Assembly (NCBI GenBank): GCA_937872515.1
Contig: CALMSX010000048.1
Coordinates: 1-64,000, forward strand
DNA: 64,000 nucleotides
Reading direction: 5' to 3'
Source of the DNA: an uncultured Bacteroidota bacterium
GTDB lineage: Bacteria > Bacteroidota > Bacteroidia > Chitinophagales > Saprospiraceae
Positions 7,766 through 16,391 of the stretch are shown piece by piece. The first letter of the stretch is position 1. Every line of letters starts with the position of its first letter. The position numbers and the translations under genes are program-made. The notes beneath the pieces are model-generated. The model did no database searches. It had not been told where the DNA came from and saw only the letters and a program-made list of their open reading frames with translations.

Positions 7766-8146
7766 TCAGGCCGAGTGTTCTGGTGGCGGGGAAAATAACA
7801 GTAAAAAGGTGGTGGGCTGTTTTGAAACAGCATATTGAATTTCTTTCTTTGAAAACTCTTTTTTATCGATAAGCGGCAGTAAAACAAGCTCTACCATCGT
7901 GTAATACACTTGTTTTAATTCTTCCTTGGTAGGAGGATATTTAGAAGCATCCTGAGTTTGTTTGAGCTTCTTCATCAAAAAACACTTACCATTACATTTT
8001 AAGGCAGGATTGTTTCTGTTGACACACATATACCTGGCCACAAAACTGCGATTGGCTTTGAACTGCACAACGGTAACCCAGTCCTTTATACAGAGTACAG
8101 TGAGGAGGGCGATTAAAAACAGAGATATGTATTGTTTGAAATACAT
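7766..8146 (-). CDS. Small Cys-motif membrane-anchored protein
   Basis: 126 residues from the ATG at 8146; a longer frame begins with TTG at 8155 and is less likely. One N-terminal hydrophobic segment (about 5-22) is followed by a conserved-looking block CVNRNNPALKCNGKCFLMKK (three cysteines) and a Pro-rich C-terminus (LFSPPPEHSA). I do not know its biochemical function. Proteins with this CNGKC block recur in Bacteroidota. Here it is the first gene of the metal/redox operon, so a role in metal handling or envelope disulfide chemistry is inferred from context only. Confidence 0.7.
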   Translation of the reverse strand: MYFKQYISLFLIALLTVLCIKDWVTVVQFKANRSFVARYMCVNRNNPALKCNGKCFLMKKLKQTQDASKYPPTKEELKQVYYTMVELVLLPLIDKKEFSKKEIQYAVSKQPTTFLLLFSPPPEHSA

Positions 8147-8209
8147 TGGCGGCAAAGTTAAGCAGCCTTAAGCTAATTATTTATGACATGGGTCAGAAAA
8201 AGTGATGAC

Positions 8210-8240
8210 AAAAAAAAAGGGAGGCGCTGCCTCCCTTTTT
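8210..8240 (-). terminator. Intrinsic terminator downstream of the DUF1573 gene
   Basis: gggaggc (8219-8225) pairs with gcctccc (8229-8235) around a 3-nt loop. On the minus strand it is followed by a run of at least eight U (A tract to 8218). It separates the DUF1573 gene from the metal/redox operon, whose promoter must lie in 8147-8210. Confidence 0.85.
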
Positions 8241-8257
8241 AACTCTTGGTTTCTTGA

Positions 8258-8680
8258 CTATTTATACAATTCAAATGTATAGTTTAGGATTTTCAGGATC
8301 TGAGAATTGGTCTTGGGATCCTTGTTTTTTAAGTAAATATCTACATCGACCATGGTTTCTGTGATTTCTTTTTCCTTGCTGTCAAAAATCACGTTGACCT
8401 TGCCTTTTTCTCCCGGTTTGATGGGCTTTCTGGTCCAATCGAGGGTGGTACAGTCACATCCGGATACGATTTCGATCTCTATCACTTCTGTACCTGTATT
8501 GGTAAAAACGTAGTCAAAGGTTTTTTTGTCTCCCTTTTTCATCCTACCCAGCTTGATGGATTCCTGATCAAAGGTCATGTGTACACCTTGCTTTTTGGGT
8601 TGAACTGCCGGCTTTTGAGCATGTAGCTGAATACCGGTGGTAAGAAAAAGAGCAAAGAATAAAAATATAAGTGATCGCAT
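8258..8680 (-). CDS. DUF1573 domain protein
   Basis: 140 residues from ATG 8680; the longer frame starts with a non-ATG codon at 8704. It has a signal peptide (about 1-22) and a single Ig-like DUF1573 domain, with the core F-T-N-T-G near 75-80 and the hallmark GCDCTT followed by W (about 88-93). DUF1573 proteins are common exported proteins of Bacteroidota whose exact function is unknown; the fold resembles ASH/immunoglobulin modules. The gene is monocistronic with its own terminator. The GCDC cysteines could form a disulfide or bind metal. Confidence 0.88.
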   Translation of the reverse strand: MRSLIFLFFALFLTTGIQLHAQKPAVQPKKQGVHMTFDQESIKLGRMKKGDKKTFDYVFTNTGTEVIEIEIVSGCDCTTLDWTRKPIKPGEKGKVNVIFDSKEKEITETMVDVDIYLKNKDPKTNSQILKILNYTFELYK

Positions 8681-8933
8681 TTTTACTAAAGTTTGTTTTA
8701 ACAAGACAAATTTCGTGCGAAAATGTTACAACAAGGGTCGAAATTAAGATTAAAGAAGTGTTAAAATTGTAATTAATTGTTTATCTTATATTTACACATT
8801 GTAATAATATCTATGTTACAACTTTAGGAGGTCAAAATCTTAGTTTGATCCGGTACAGTGATCCAATGGCAATATTTTATTAATTTCGCCCAGATTCGAG
8901 AGTGCTTGAAAATATTTTTTACAAATACAAATT

Positions 8934-11528
8934 ATGAAAAGAATATTCCTGTTTCTGGCAGTACTCTGCAATTTAGCCGTTTATGGTCAAGCCAATGACG
9001 GTTCTTTGAAAAAGAAGCTCAGCTACTATTTACCCGATATTAGCTATAATGCCAAAATCACTTCACCCGAGGACTTTTTTGGACACCAGGTAGGAGAATG
9101 GCACATCAGCCACGATCGTTTGGTAGAATACATGAAATTGTTGGCAGACCAATCAGACCGGGTCGATTTTGTGGTATATGGCAGGACCCATGAAAACAGG
9201 CCCCTTGTCAACCTACACATCAGCAGTCCGCAAAACCTAAGCAAAAAAAATCTCATCCAACAACAAAGTGTGGAATTGACCCTGGCGGAGAAGGCCGGTC
9301 AGCTTGACATCTCAAAAATGCCCCTGATCTTGTACCAGGGTTACAGCATCCATGGCAATGAGCCCAGTGGGGTCAATGCCTCGGTTTTGGTAGCTTATTA
9401 TCTGGCAGCCGGCGAAAGTGAAGAAGTAGCCTCCACGCTGCAAAATTGTTTTATCCTGATGGATCCCTGTTATAACCCGGATGGTGTCCAACGGTTTTCC
9501 ACCTGGGCCAACAGCCACAAAGGAATGAATTTGATTACCGACCCCGCTACCAGGGAGTACAACGAAATGTGGCCCGGGGGCAGGACCAACCATTACTGGT
9601 TTGACCTCAATCGCGACTGGTTGTTGCTCATTCATCCGGAATCACAAGCCAGGGTTGCCAATTTCCACCAGTGGAAGCCCAATGTGCTTACCGATCACCA
9701 CGAGATGGGTTCGCAGTCTACCTTCTTTTTCCAGCCCGGAGTACCTTCTCGTACCAATCCGCTTACACCCGCAGAAAACCAGGTGTTGACAGAAAAAATC
9801 GGCAATTTCCATGCCCATGCCTTAGACAGCATCGGTTCGCTTTATTACAGCAAAGAGAGTTTTGACGATTTTTACTACGGCAAGGGCTCCACCTATCCTG
9901 ACATCCATGGTGCGGTGGGCATTTTGTTTGAGCAGGCTTCCTCAAGGGGGCACCTCCAGGAAAGTGTAAATGGCCTGCTGTCATTCCCCTTTACCATCAG
10001 AAACCAGGTGGTGACCTCCCTCTCCACCCATCGGGCCTGTGTTGCCTTAAAAAATGAACTACTGGCATTCAAACAAAAATTTTATGCCGAACGAATCAAG
10101 GAGATCAATAAGGAAGCTGTTCAGGGCTATGTATTTTTTGACAACGATCTGAGTAAATCCGCTGAGTTTATCAAAAATCTTACTGCCCATAAAATTGATG
10201 TTTATCAATTGCAGGCAGATTATAAACACAATTCTTTTGTGTACCCCGCCAAAAAAAGTTTTGTGGTTCCCTGCCAGCAAACCCAGGGCCGATTGGTAAA
10301 AACCATTTTTGAAAAGGTACGTAGCTTCAAAGACAGTATTTTTTATGATGTATCCACCTGGACCCTGCCCCTGGCCTTTGATCTGAAGTATGATGAAGTC
10401 AACAAAGACCAAAGTTCCGGCCTCATGGCATCAACCACCCAATGGTTGCCCGGAAACCTGGCAGCGGCCCCCTGTGATTGTCGAGCCGACTCTTATGCTT
10501 TGGGTGTAGAATGGCAACAAGCCCATGCTCCTGCCTTTTTATACGCCTTACTTGCAAAGGGAATCAAAGTGCGTACCAGCACCCAGGCCATTACCATCAA
10601 TAGTGGGAGAGGTCCAAATAAATTAGGTGCGGGCTCATTGATCATTCCACTTAGTGGTCAGACCCTGTCGGCCAGGGAGGTCACCGATTTTGTACAATCG
10701 CAAAATAAAAAATGGAACGTGGCAGTAGAGAGCCTCATGGGTGGAGCTGCTGCCGATGGTTTATCAGCAGGGCATCCGGATTTAAACCCGGTGAATCTCC
10801 CCAAGGCCTTTACCCTTATTGGCCAGGGTGTATCCCCTTATGAGGCAGGAGAGTTGTGGCATTACATGGACCAGCGCCTTGGTCTGCCTCTAACCCTTTT
10901 GGATAAAAAGGACCTTGGTCGGGCCAATTTGGAAAGATACAATACCCTGATCTTGGTGGATGGCAGTTACAATGACGTGGGTGAAAATAATTTTAAAAAG
11001 ATCGAGGAGTTTATCAAAAGAGGTGGCACCCTGATTTGTATGGGCAAGTCCCTTGAATTTGCCAAGTCGAGGTCATGGGTTAAGCTCAACCCCATTGAAG
11101 CCGAAAAGCCCAAAACAGATCCCCTGCCCTATGGCATGGCAGATGATTTATTGGGTTCACGGGTGGTAGGAGGAGCCATATTTGACACCAAGGCAGATCT
11201 TTCCCATCCCCTTTGTTTTGGCTTACCGGACGAGCGCCTGGCCTTGTTTAAACAAGGCACTGAAGTATATAAATTAGCAGAAAACGCCTTTGCCACCCCG
11301 CTGAGGTACACCAGCGATCATCCAGCCTTATCGGGATATACACCAAGGGGTTTTGAAGAAAAATTGAAGGGCAGTGCGGCTGCTTTGACCTATGGCCTGG
11401 GCAATGGCACCGTGTTGTGTTTTCCCGACAACCTGTTGTTTAGAGGATACTGGTGGGGAGGCTTCAGGGTCTTTGCCAACGCCTTGTTTTTTGGCCCCCT
11501 GATAGACCGATCAAGTCTGGACAAATAG
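8934..11528 (+). CDS. Exported M14-family zinc carboxypeptidase-like protein
   Basis: An 864-residue protein with a signal peptide (1-18). The M14 peptidase domain (about 50-380) has the zinc ligands H140 and E143 in SIHGNEPSG, a His in TDHHEMG (about 255) as likely third ligand, substrate-binding motifs NPDGVQRF and DLNRDW, and the catalytic Glu in GILFEQASSRG (E333). The long C-terminal half contains a class I glutamine amidotransferase-like fold region (about 640-860: a YNTLILVDGSY strand and IEEFIKRGGTLI). It likely trims peptides in the periplasm or at the surface. The gene has its own 250-bp upstream region and ends 7 bp before the convergent beta-helix gene. Confidence 0.9.
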   Translation: MKRIFLFLAVLCNLAVYGQANDGSLKKKLSYYLPDISYNAKITSPEDFFGHQVGEWHISHDRLVEYMKLLADQSDRVDFVVYGRTHENRPLVNLHISSPQNLSKKNLIQQQSVELTLAEKAGQLDISKMPLILYQGYSIHGNEPSGVNASVLVAYYLAAGESEEVASTLQNCFILMDPCYNPDGVQRFSTWANSHKGMNLITDPATREYNEMWPGGRTNHYWFDLNRDWLLLIHPESQARVANFHQWKPNVLTDHHEMGSQSTFFFQPGVPSRTNPLTPAENQVLTEKIGNFHAHALDSIGSLYYSKESFDDFYYGKGSTYPDIHGAVGILFEQASSRGHLQESVNGLLSFPFTIRNQVVTSLSTHRACVALKNELLAFKQKFYAERIKEINKEAVQGYVFFDNDLSKSAEFIKNLTAHKIDVYQLQADYKHNSFVYPAKKSFVVPCQQTQGRLVKTIFEKVRSFKDSIFYDVSTWTLPLAFDLKYDEVNKDQSSGLMASTTQWLPGNLAAAPCDCRADSYALGVEWQQAHAPAFLYALLAKGIKVRTSTQAITINSGRGPNKLGAGSLIIPLSGQTLSAREVTDFVQSQNKKWNVAVESLMGGAAADGLSAGHPDLNPVNLPKAFTLIGQGVSPYEAGELWHYMDQRLGLPLTLLDKKDLGRANLERYNTLILVDGSYNDVGENNFKKIEEFIKRGGTLICMGKSLEFAKSRSWVKLNPIEAEKPKTDPLPYGMADDLLGSRVVGGAIFDTKADLSHPLCFGLPDERLALFKQGTEVYKLAENAFATPLRYTSDHPALSGYTPRGFEEKLKGSAAALTYGLGNGTVLCFPDNLLFRGYWWGGFRVFANALFFGPLIDRSSLDK

Positions 11529-11535
11529 TCCCGGC

Positions 11536-13185
11536 TCAATTGCATCCACTGCCTGAAACAAGCACAACGTCCGTAATGGGGATGATACCTGAAAAAGAGA
11601 CGGAAGGGGCAAAGATGGCGGTACCCGGTAAAAACGGCTGATTGCCTGAAAATAAAAGTTGTGAGGAGGCCGTAAAGAGTCCGCCCCAAATATGGGAAGC
11701 GTCAATGGTTAAACTACCAGGGCAGCCCCCATTCTGATTTTCAAGGGCTCCTGCATCTACTTTACCGTTGACCAGCCTGTAAATCCCTAGTGCATCTAAA
11801 ACCGAAGGAATGCCGTAGTTGATCTGCCCCATATTGATGGCCGGAGAGCCGGCATTGAGTGAAAAATTGCGCACCGGCGCAAACGGAGAAGCCAAAAGGG
11901 GGTTGGCCATAAGGGTATTGGTGGTCGTAAATTGAACCGGACTGCCGGTATAGATGAGTTCATTTTGATTGCCTGAATACCGATAAGCCAGGTTGTTGTC
12001 AAAGACCATATTGGTAGTGGTATATCCAAAAATAGATGCAGCATAGTGCAGGTCTGAGATGGGAATCAAAATATTTTGAAAGATTTGACAACTATCCGTT
12101 TTCTGAATGGAAATTTCACTGGTCCAGTTTTGGATGGTACCATTTTGAAAGAAGGTATTGTTTCTCAACAAACTTTTTTTCACAAGACCCGCATTGGCGC
12201 CAAAAACAATGCCATGGTTGTCATTATCAAAGACCACGTTGTTGTAGAAGCTGACATCAGCAGCCGTGGATGAGCCCCCATTTTCGCAGCCCAGACTGAG
12301 TCCGTTTCCATTTTGATAACTCCAATTATTAAACACCTGAATCTTGCTGCCTCCATCCACATAAATACCTGCCGGGGCATCCACATTGGAGAACCTGCGA
12401 TTGTTAAAAACAAGGCAGTGACTGATGGTGCCATTTCGGCTTTGATTGAGGTTGGCAGGCACCCCCGGATCTACCGCCCAACTATAATGCCCTGCAGCTA
12501 CGATGCCAATATTTTTGGTGTTGGTAATGGTATCCCTATCGATCAAAAATGAATCTACATTTCCCACCAGGGTAAGGGCTTCGCTGTTGCCGGTAATCAA
12601 ATTACTAAGGTGACAATTGGTTATACTTATATTTCTGATGCCCTGCGCCGATCTGCCGTTGACGATGATGCCGTGTGATTGCCCACTGGGATTAACACTG
12701 TAGGGATCTGCGTTTGCATTGTTGGACCAACCTATATTTTTCACTTTGCATCGGTCAATGACTAGATGGCTGGCAGTACCCACAATGTGAATACCCTCTG
12801 CATCCTGGCCATAGTTTTGCTGAAAACAAAGCTTTTGAATTTTGATATAGGATTTAGAATTAATGTACAGCATGGCCAGCGCTGTCTGATTGGTTCCGTC
12901 TACTATTACCTGTTCATTTTGATAGGCCGACAATAAGGCCGTCTTCAGGGGGCTGCCTCCCGTTTTCCAAACCAGTTTTTCATTGTACAATCCTGATCTC
13001 ACCCAAACCGTATCGCCTATGGCCATGATGTCGAGGGCGTATTGGATGGTGGCCAGGGGCTGAGTAAAACTACCGCTATTGGTATTGGATCCATTGGTGG
13101 CTACAAAAAGCTGAGCACCCTTTGTTTCCAGGCAAAGTAAAACCAATAAAGACCCAAAAAAATATTTACAAAAAGCGCCCTTCAT
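11536..13185 (-). CDS. Exported right-handed parallel beta-helix protein
   Basis: A 549-residue protein with a signal peptide (about 1-23). It opens with the FVATNGSNTNSGSFTQPLAT type of entry strand known from DUF1565/pectate-lyase-like proteins. The body (about 90-440) has repeated N-rich coils of the kind I-x-N-N and F-x-N-N typical of parallel beta helices. No catalytic residues for polysaccharide lyases are obvious, and the C-terminus (SGSGCN) does not look like a T9SS sorting domain. A carbohydrate-binding or polysaccharide-active surface role is the family default. It is monocistronic, converging with the M14 gene. Confidence 0.8.
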   Translation of the reverse strand: MKGAFCKYFFGSLLVLLCLETKGAQLFVATNGSNTNSGSFTQPLATIQYALDIMAIGDTVWVRSGLYNEKLVWKTGGSPLKTALLSAYQNEQVIVDGTNQTALAMLYINSKSYIKIQKLCFQQNYGQDAEGIHIVGTASHLVIDRCKVKNIGWSNNANADPYSVNPSGQSHGIIVNGRSAQGIRNISITNCHLSNLITGNSEALTLVGNVDSFLIDRDTITNTKNIGIVAAGHYSWAVDPGVPANLNQSRNGTISHCLVFNNRRFSNVDAPAGIYVDGGSKIQVFNNWSYQNGNGLSLGCENGGSSTAADVSFYNNVVFDNDNHGIVFGANAGLVKKSLLRNNTFFQNGTIQNWTSEISIQKTDSCQIFQNILIPISDLHYAASIFGYTTTNMVFDNNLAYRYSGNQNELIYTGSPVQFTTTNTLMANPLLASPFAPVRNFSLNAGSPAINMGQINYGIPSVLDALGIYRLVNGKVDAGALENQNGGCPGSLTIDASHIWGGLFTASSQLLFSGNQPFLPGTAIFAPSVSFSGIIPITDVVLVSGSGCN

Positions 13186-13534
13186 TTACAATCAGCAGTT
13201 AAAACATACAACAGCAAAAACAATTCTTCCATTTCAATGCATAAAGATCGGCAAATAGCAGTTGACAAGGTAGATAAATACACAGAATCAACTGTTACAA
13301 ATGAATATTGGTTTAGAACAAGACCAGAAAAGAAACGAAAAAAATGACTTGGGCCCTAAAGGAATATCACGATATTTTCAGGCTCTTGTACTGTTAAAAA
13401 ACAAATCATTTTCTGATATTCTACTTTAAAGCCAAATGAGGAAACAAATAAACCGTTTCAGTTGATGAAGGGTACCAAATCACAAAAAAATGGCGTTGAA
13501 TTTGTAATTTTAACCCTTTAAATTACCATATCAT
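13186..13534. other. Divergent intergenic region
   Basis: A 349-bp A/T-rich gap holding the promoters of the beta-helix gene (minus) and the cytochrome-like gene (plus). The only structure noticed is a short inverted repeat aatatc-ac-gatatt at 13363-13376. No coding frame or convincing RNA is seen. Confidence 0.5.
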
Positions 13535-13900
13535 ATGTTAAAAAATATTGTTGCCTTATTTTCAATAGGCTTATTGATTGTTTCTTGTGGAAAAGACACC
13601 AGCAGTTACACCGATAAAGTGGATTGTACGGGAATTGATGCAGATCAAAACACATACACCAAAAATATTAAAGCCATTGTCGATGGTTCATGTGCCTATT
13701 CAGGCTGCCATGACAGCAAGACAGCGGCCGAAGGAATCAACCTTAGCACCTACGCCAATACAAAGAGTGAATTTGTAAGTGGAGATGCCTTGTGCACCAT
13801 TTACCACGACTGTACCCCCATGCCCCAGGGAACCGACCAATTGGACCAGGAGACCCTTGATCAGCTGACCTGCTGGGTAAAAAACGGAGCCCCTCAATAG
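13535..13900 (+). CDS. Small c-type cytochrome-like lipoprotein with CX4CH motif
   Basis: A 121-residue lipoprotein (lipobox LIVSC, Cys18). It contains CAYSGCH, a heme-attachment-like CX4CH site, and further on PMPQG followed by L-x-x-x-x-L-x-x-L-x-x-W and NGAP, the layout of small class I cytochrome c domains in which the Met of PMP is the sixth heme ligand. A second Cys pair (about residues 89-95) flanks the PMP motif. Four residues between the heme cysteines is unusual; canonical sites have two. An electron-carrier or heme-binding role outside the cytoplasm is likely. It appears to be transcribed alone. Confidence 0.78.
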   Translation: MLKNIVALFSIGLLIVSCGKDTSSYTDKVDCTGIDADQNTYTKNIKAIVDGSCAYSGCHDSKTAAEGINLSTYANTKSEFVSGDALCTIYHDCTPMPQGTDQLDQETLDQLTCWVKNGAPQ

Positions 13901-13988
13901 GCTAAAAGCAAATAAAATTGGGAAAAAGCCCTTGTTTAGGATTTATTTAACAATAATATCCTGATTTTCAAGGCAACGTATTCAAAAA

Positions 13989-14020
13989 TTTGGCGTTTTC
14001 GGGTATTATACTTACTTTTG
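13989..14020 (+). promoter_or_regulatory. Promoter of the bamD operon
   Basis: TTTG at 13989-13992 and a perfect TAnnTTTG element (TACTTTTG, 14013-14020) spaced by 20 bp, matching the Bacteroidota primary sigma-factor pattern. The element contains the TTG of a longer open frame, which rules that codon out as the start. Confidence 0.7.
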
Positions 14021-14044
14021 CACACTTATTTTAACCATTATTAC

Positions 14045-14857
14045 GTGAAATATCCGGGATTCAGCTTCATAGCCCTTTTGGTTTGGGTAATGTTTACCTT
14101 GTCTTCCTGCTCGACAGAATTTGAGCGGGTGAGGACAAGCAATGATCCCAAGTTGATCCTGAACAAGGCCAATGATTACTTTAAGGACGAAGATTGGGTA
14201 TCAGCCCAAACCCTTTATGAGTTAGCGGTTCAGTTTTATCGCGGTAAGACCGAGGCAGAAGATATTTTCTTCAACATCGCTTACACCTACTACCACACGG
14301 GTGAGTACATCACAGCTTCTCATTATTTCAGCAACTTTGTTTCCACTTTTTATACCAGTAAAAAGAAAGAGGAAGCAGACTTTATGGCAGCTTATGCGCA
14401 TTACAAGCTTTCACCCAATTTTAAACTTGACCAAAGTTACTCTCAGAAATCCATAGACGCGCTTCAGACGTTTGTCAACAAATATCCGGACAGTAAGCGG
14501 ATATCGGAGTGCAATAAGTTGATGGATGAAATGCGTAAAAAGATGGAGAAAAAAGCCCATCAGCAAGGATTATTGTACTACAAGTTGGGCCAGTATCAAT
14601 CGGCTGTAAAGTCATTTGAGATCCTGTTAAAAGATTACCCCGGTTCCGCATTTGAAAATGAGGCAAAGTATTTGCTGGTAAAGGCTAGCTACGAATTGGC
14701 AGCCAATAGTGTAGAAGAGAAAAAAGAAGAACGATTCAATGAAACCGTGGCTTATTGTAAAAAATACATGGACAAGTTTAAGGATCGAAAACTGAATAAA
14801 GAGATCAAAGAAATTTACGAAAAAAGTCTTCAGAATATTAAAAAAATCAAAGCATGA
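14045..14857 (+). CDS. bamD: BamD outer membrane protein assembly lipoprotein
   Basis: 270 residues when started at GTG 14045. This start gives a correct lipoprotein signal ending in TLSSC. A longer frame from TTG 14018 would begin inside the -7 promoter element. The mature protein is a chain of TPR helices (about 30-260; e.g. ANDYFKDEDWVSAQTLYELA, YKLGQYQSAVKSFEILLKDY), as in BamD, the essential lipoprotein that with BamA folds beta-barrel proteins. It is first in a five-gene operon and overlaps rpoZ by 4 nt (ATGA). Confidence 0.92.
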   Translation: MKYPGFSFIALLVWVMFTLSSCSTEFERVRTSNDPKLILNKANDYFKDEDWVSAQTLYELAVQFYRGKTEAEDIFFNIAYTYYHTGEYITASHYFSNFVSTFYTSKKKEEADFMAAYAHYKLSPNFKLDQSYSQKSIDALQTFVNKYPDSKRISECNKLMDEMRKKMEKKAHQQGLLYYKLGQYQSAVKSFEILLKDYPGSAFENEAKYLLVKASYELAANSVEEKKEERFNETVAYCKKYMDKFKDRKLNKEIKEIYEKSLQNIKKIKA

Positions 14858-15189
14858 CAGATATAAAAAACAAAGTGCAGAACCTTGATCCCAATGTAAA
14901 GGCCAGAAACATCAAAGAGATGGTGAGACCTACGGGCAATATGTTTGAAGCTTTGGTTGCCATTTCAAAAAGGGCCAATCAAATCAGCAACCAGTTGAAA
15001 AGAGAGTTGCACACCAAACTGGAAGAGTTTTCTGTCACTTCAGATACCATTGAAGAAATCCACGAAAACAAAGAGCAGATTGAGATTTCAAAATTTTATG
15101 AAAGACTGCCCAATCCAGCCATCATTGCTACCGAGGAATACCTTCACGGTGAATTGGCTATAAAATACAGGGACGAAGAAAAAGGATAG
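14854..15189 (+). CDS. rpoZ: RNA polymerase omega/Rpb6-type subunit
   Basis: A 111-residue protein. The segment TGNMFEALVAISKRANQISN (about 27-46) matches the core of the omega/RPB6 fold, and the rest has the extended form seen in Bacteroidota. Omega binds the beta-prime subunit and helps assemble RNA polymerase. The start overlaps the bamD stop (ATGA) and coaBC starts 7 nt after its end, an order well known in this phylum. I am confident of the family; the symbol follows common usage. Confidence 0.88.
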   Translation: MTDIKNKVQNLDPNVKARNIKEMVRPTGNMFEALVAISKRANQISNQLKRELHTKLEEFSVTSDTIEEIHENKEQIEISKFYERLPNPAIIATEEYLHGELAIKYRDEEKG

Positions 15190-15196
15190 TCCTTCC

Positions 15197-16387
15197 ATGG
15201 AAGCTCAGCATCCACCCCGGGTCCTTCTTGGCATTACAGGAAGCATAGCAGCCTACAAGTCAGCTGAACTGACGCGGTTGCTGGTAAAGTCGGGCTTTGA
15301 AGTAAAATGTTTGATGACCGATGCTGCTACTCAATTTATCAGCCCCTTAACGCTTAGCACACTTAGCAAAAATCCGGTTGTTCAGGGTCTTTCATCTGAA
15401 GGGGTTTGGAACAACCATGTGGAACTGGGGCTCTGGGCTGACGTGATGGTCATTGCCCCGCTCACCGCTAATACCTTGGGTAAGATGGTAAATGGCTTAG
15501 CCGACAATCTGTTAGTTGCTACCTATCTTTCCGCGAAATGCCCTGTTATGCTGGCACCCGCTATGGACCTCGACATGTGGCATCATTTTTCCACTCAGGA
15601 TAATTTACAAAGAACCCTCAAAGCGGGCAACCACCTCATACCGGTAGGTCATGGTGAACTGGCCAGTGGCCTCATTGGAGAAGGCAGGATGGCCGAGCCC
15701 GAAGAGATATTTCAACACATTTCCCGCTTGTTGGCCTACCAATCGGACCTTGCCGGTAAAAAAGTATTGATTACTGCCGGCCCCACCTATGAACACATTG
15801 ATCCGGTGAGGTTTATTGGCAACCACAGCAGTGGAAAGATGGGCATAGCCCTGGCCAATGAGGCCCTGGCTCGCGGAGCAGAGGTTACCCTGGTCTTGGG
15901 TCCGGTAAAAATAAGGGCAAAACAAGGCGTAAACACCATTTCCGTAACCACGGCCCAACAGATGTTTGATGCCTGCTCCGATCATTTTGATCAAAGCGAC
16001 ATTGTGATCTGGGCCGCCGCAGTAGCCGACTATGCACCCAAGACAGTGGCTACTCAAAAAATAAAAAAAGAAGGAGGAGAAATGCAGCTTGACCTCGTGA
16101 AAACGGTTGACATTGCCTCCCATTTCGGACAGAAAAAAAAGCCGAACCAGGTGTTGGTGGGCTTTGCGTTGGAGACCCAGGATGAAATAGAAAACGCGAG
16201 AAAAAAAGTGATTAAAAAAAACCTTGACTTTATCGTCCTGAATTCTTTGAATGAAGAAGGTGCGGGCTTTGGCCACGATACCAACAAGGTCAGCTTTTTA
16301 TACCCTGATGGACAAAAAGCCATTCATTCCATAAAAACAAAAGATTTAGTGGCAAAAGATATTATTGATGCCATAAATACGTTATAA
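15197..16387 (+). CDS. coaBC: Bifunctional phosphopantothenoylcysteine decarboxylase / phosphopantothenate-cysteine ligase
   Basis: A 396-residue bifunctional enzyme of coenzyme A synthesis. The N-terminal FMN-dependent CoaC domain (about 7-180) has LGITGSIAAYKS, catalytic H74 in HVELGLWAD, and PAMDLDMW where enterobacterial enzymes read PAMN. The flap that carries the reductive Cys in E. coli reads LASGLIGEGRM, with Ser at that place. The CoaB domain (about 188-396) has ITAGPTYEHIDPVRFI, NHSSGKMG and AAAVADYAPK. It joins cysteine to phosphopantothenate and decarboxylates the product. It lies between rpoZ and the DUF4835 gene with gaps of 7 and 4 nt. Confidence 0.95.
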   Translation: MEAQHPPRVLLGITGSIAAYKSAELTRLLVKSGFEVKCLMTDAATQFISPLTLSTLSKNPVVQGLSSEGVWNNHVELGLWADVMVIAPLTANTLGKMVNGLADNLLVATYLSAKCPVMLAPAMDLDMWHHFSTQDNLQRTLKAGNHLIPVGHGELASGLIGEGRMAEPEEIFQHISRLLAYQSDLAGKKVLITAGPTYEHIDPVRFIGNHSSGKMGIALANEALARGAEVTLVLGPVKIRAKQGVNTISVTTAQQMFDACSDHFDQSDIVIWAAAVADYAPKTVATQKIKKEGGEMQLDLVKTVDIASHFGQKKKPNQVLVGFALETQDEIENARKKVIKKNLDFIVLNSLNEEGAGFGHDTNKVSFLYPDGQKAIHSIKTKDLVAKDIIDAINTL

Positions 16388-16391
16388 CACC

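Noticed and set aside
11536-13185. T9SS cargo signal on the beta-helix protein
   Set aside because: Its C-terminus lacks the type A or type B sorting pattern that is clear in the 22256-24208 protein.
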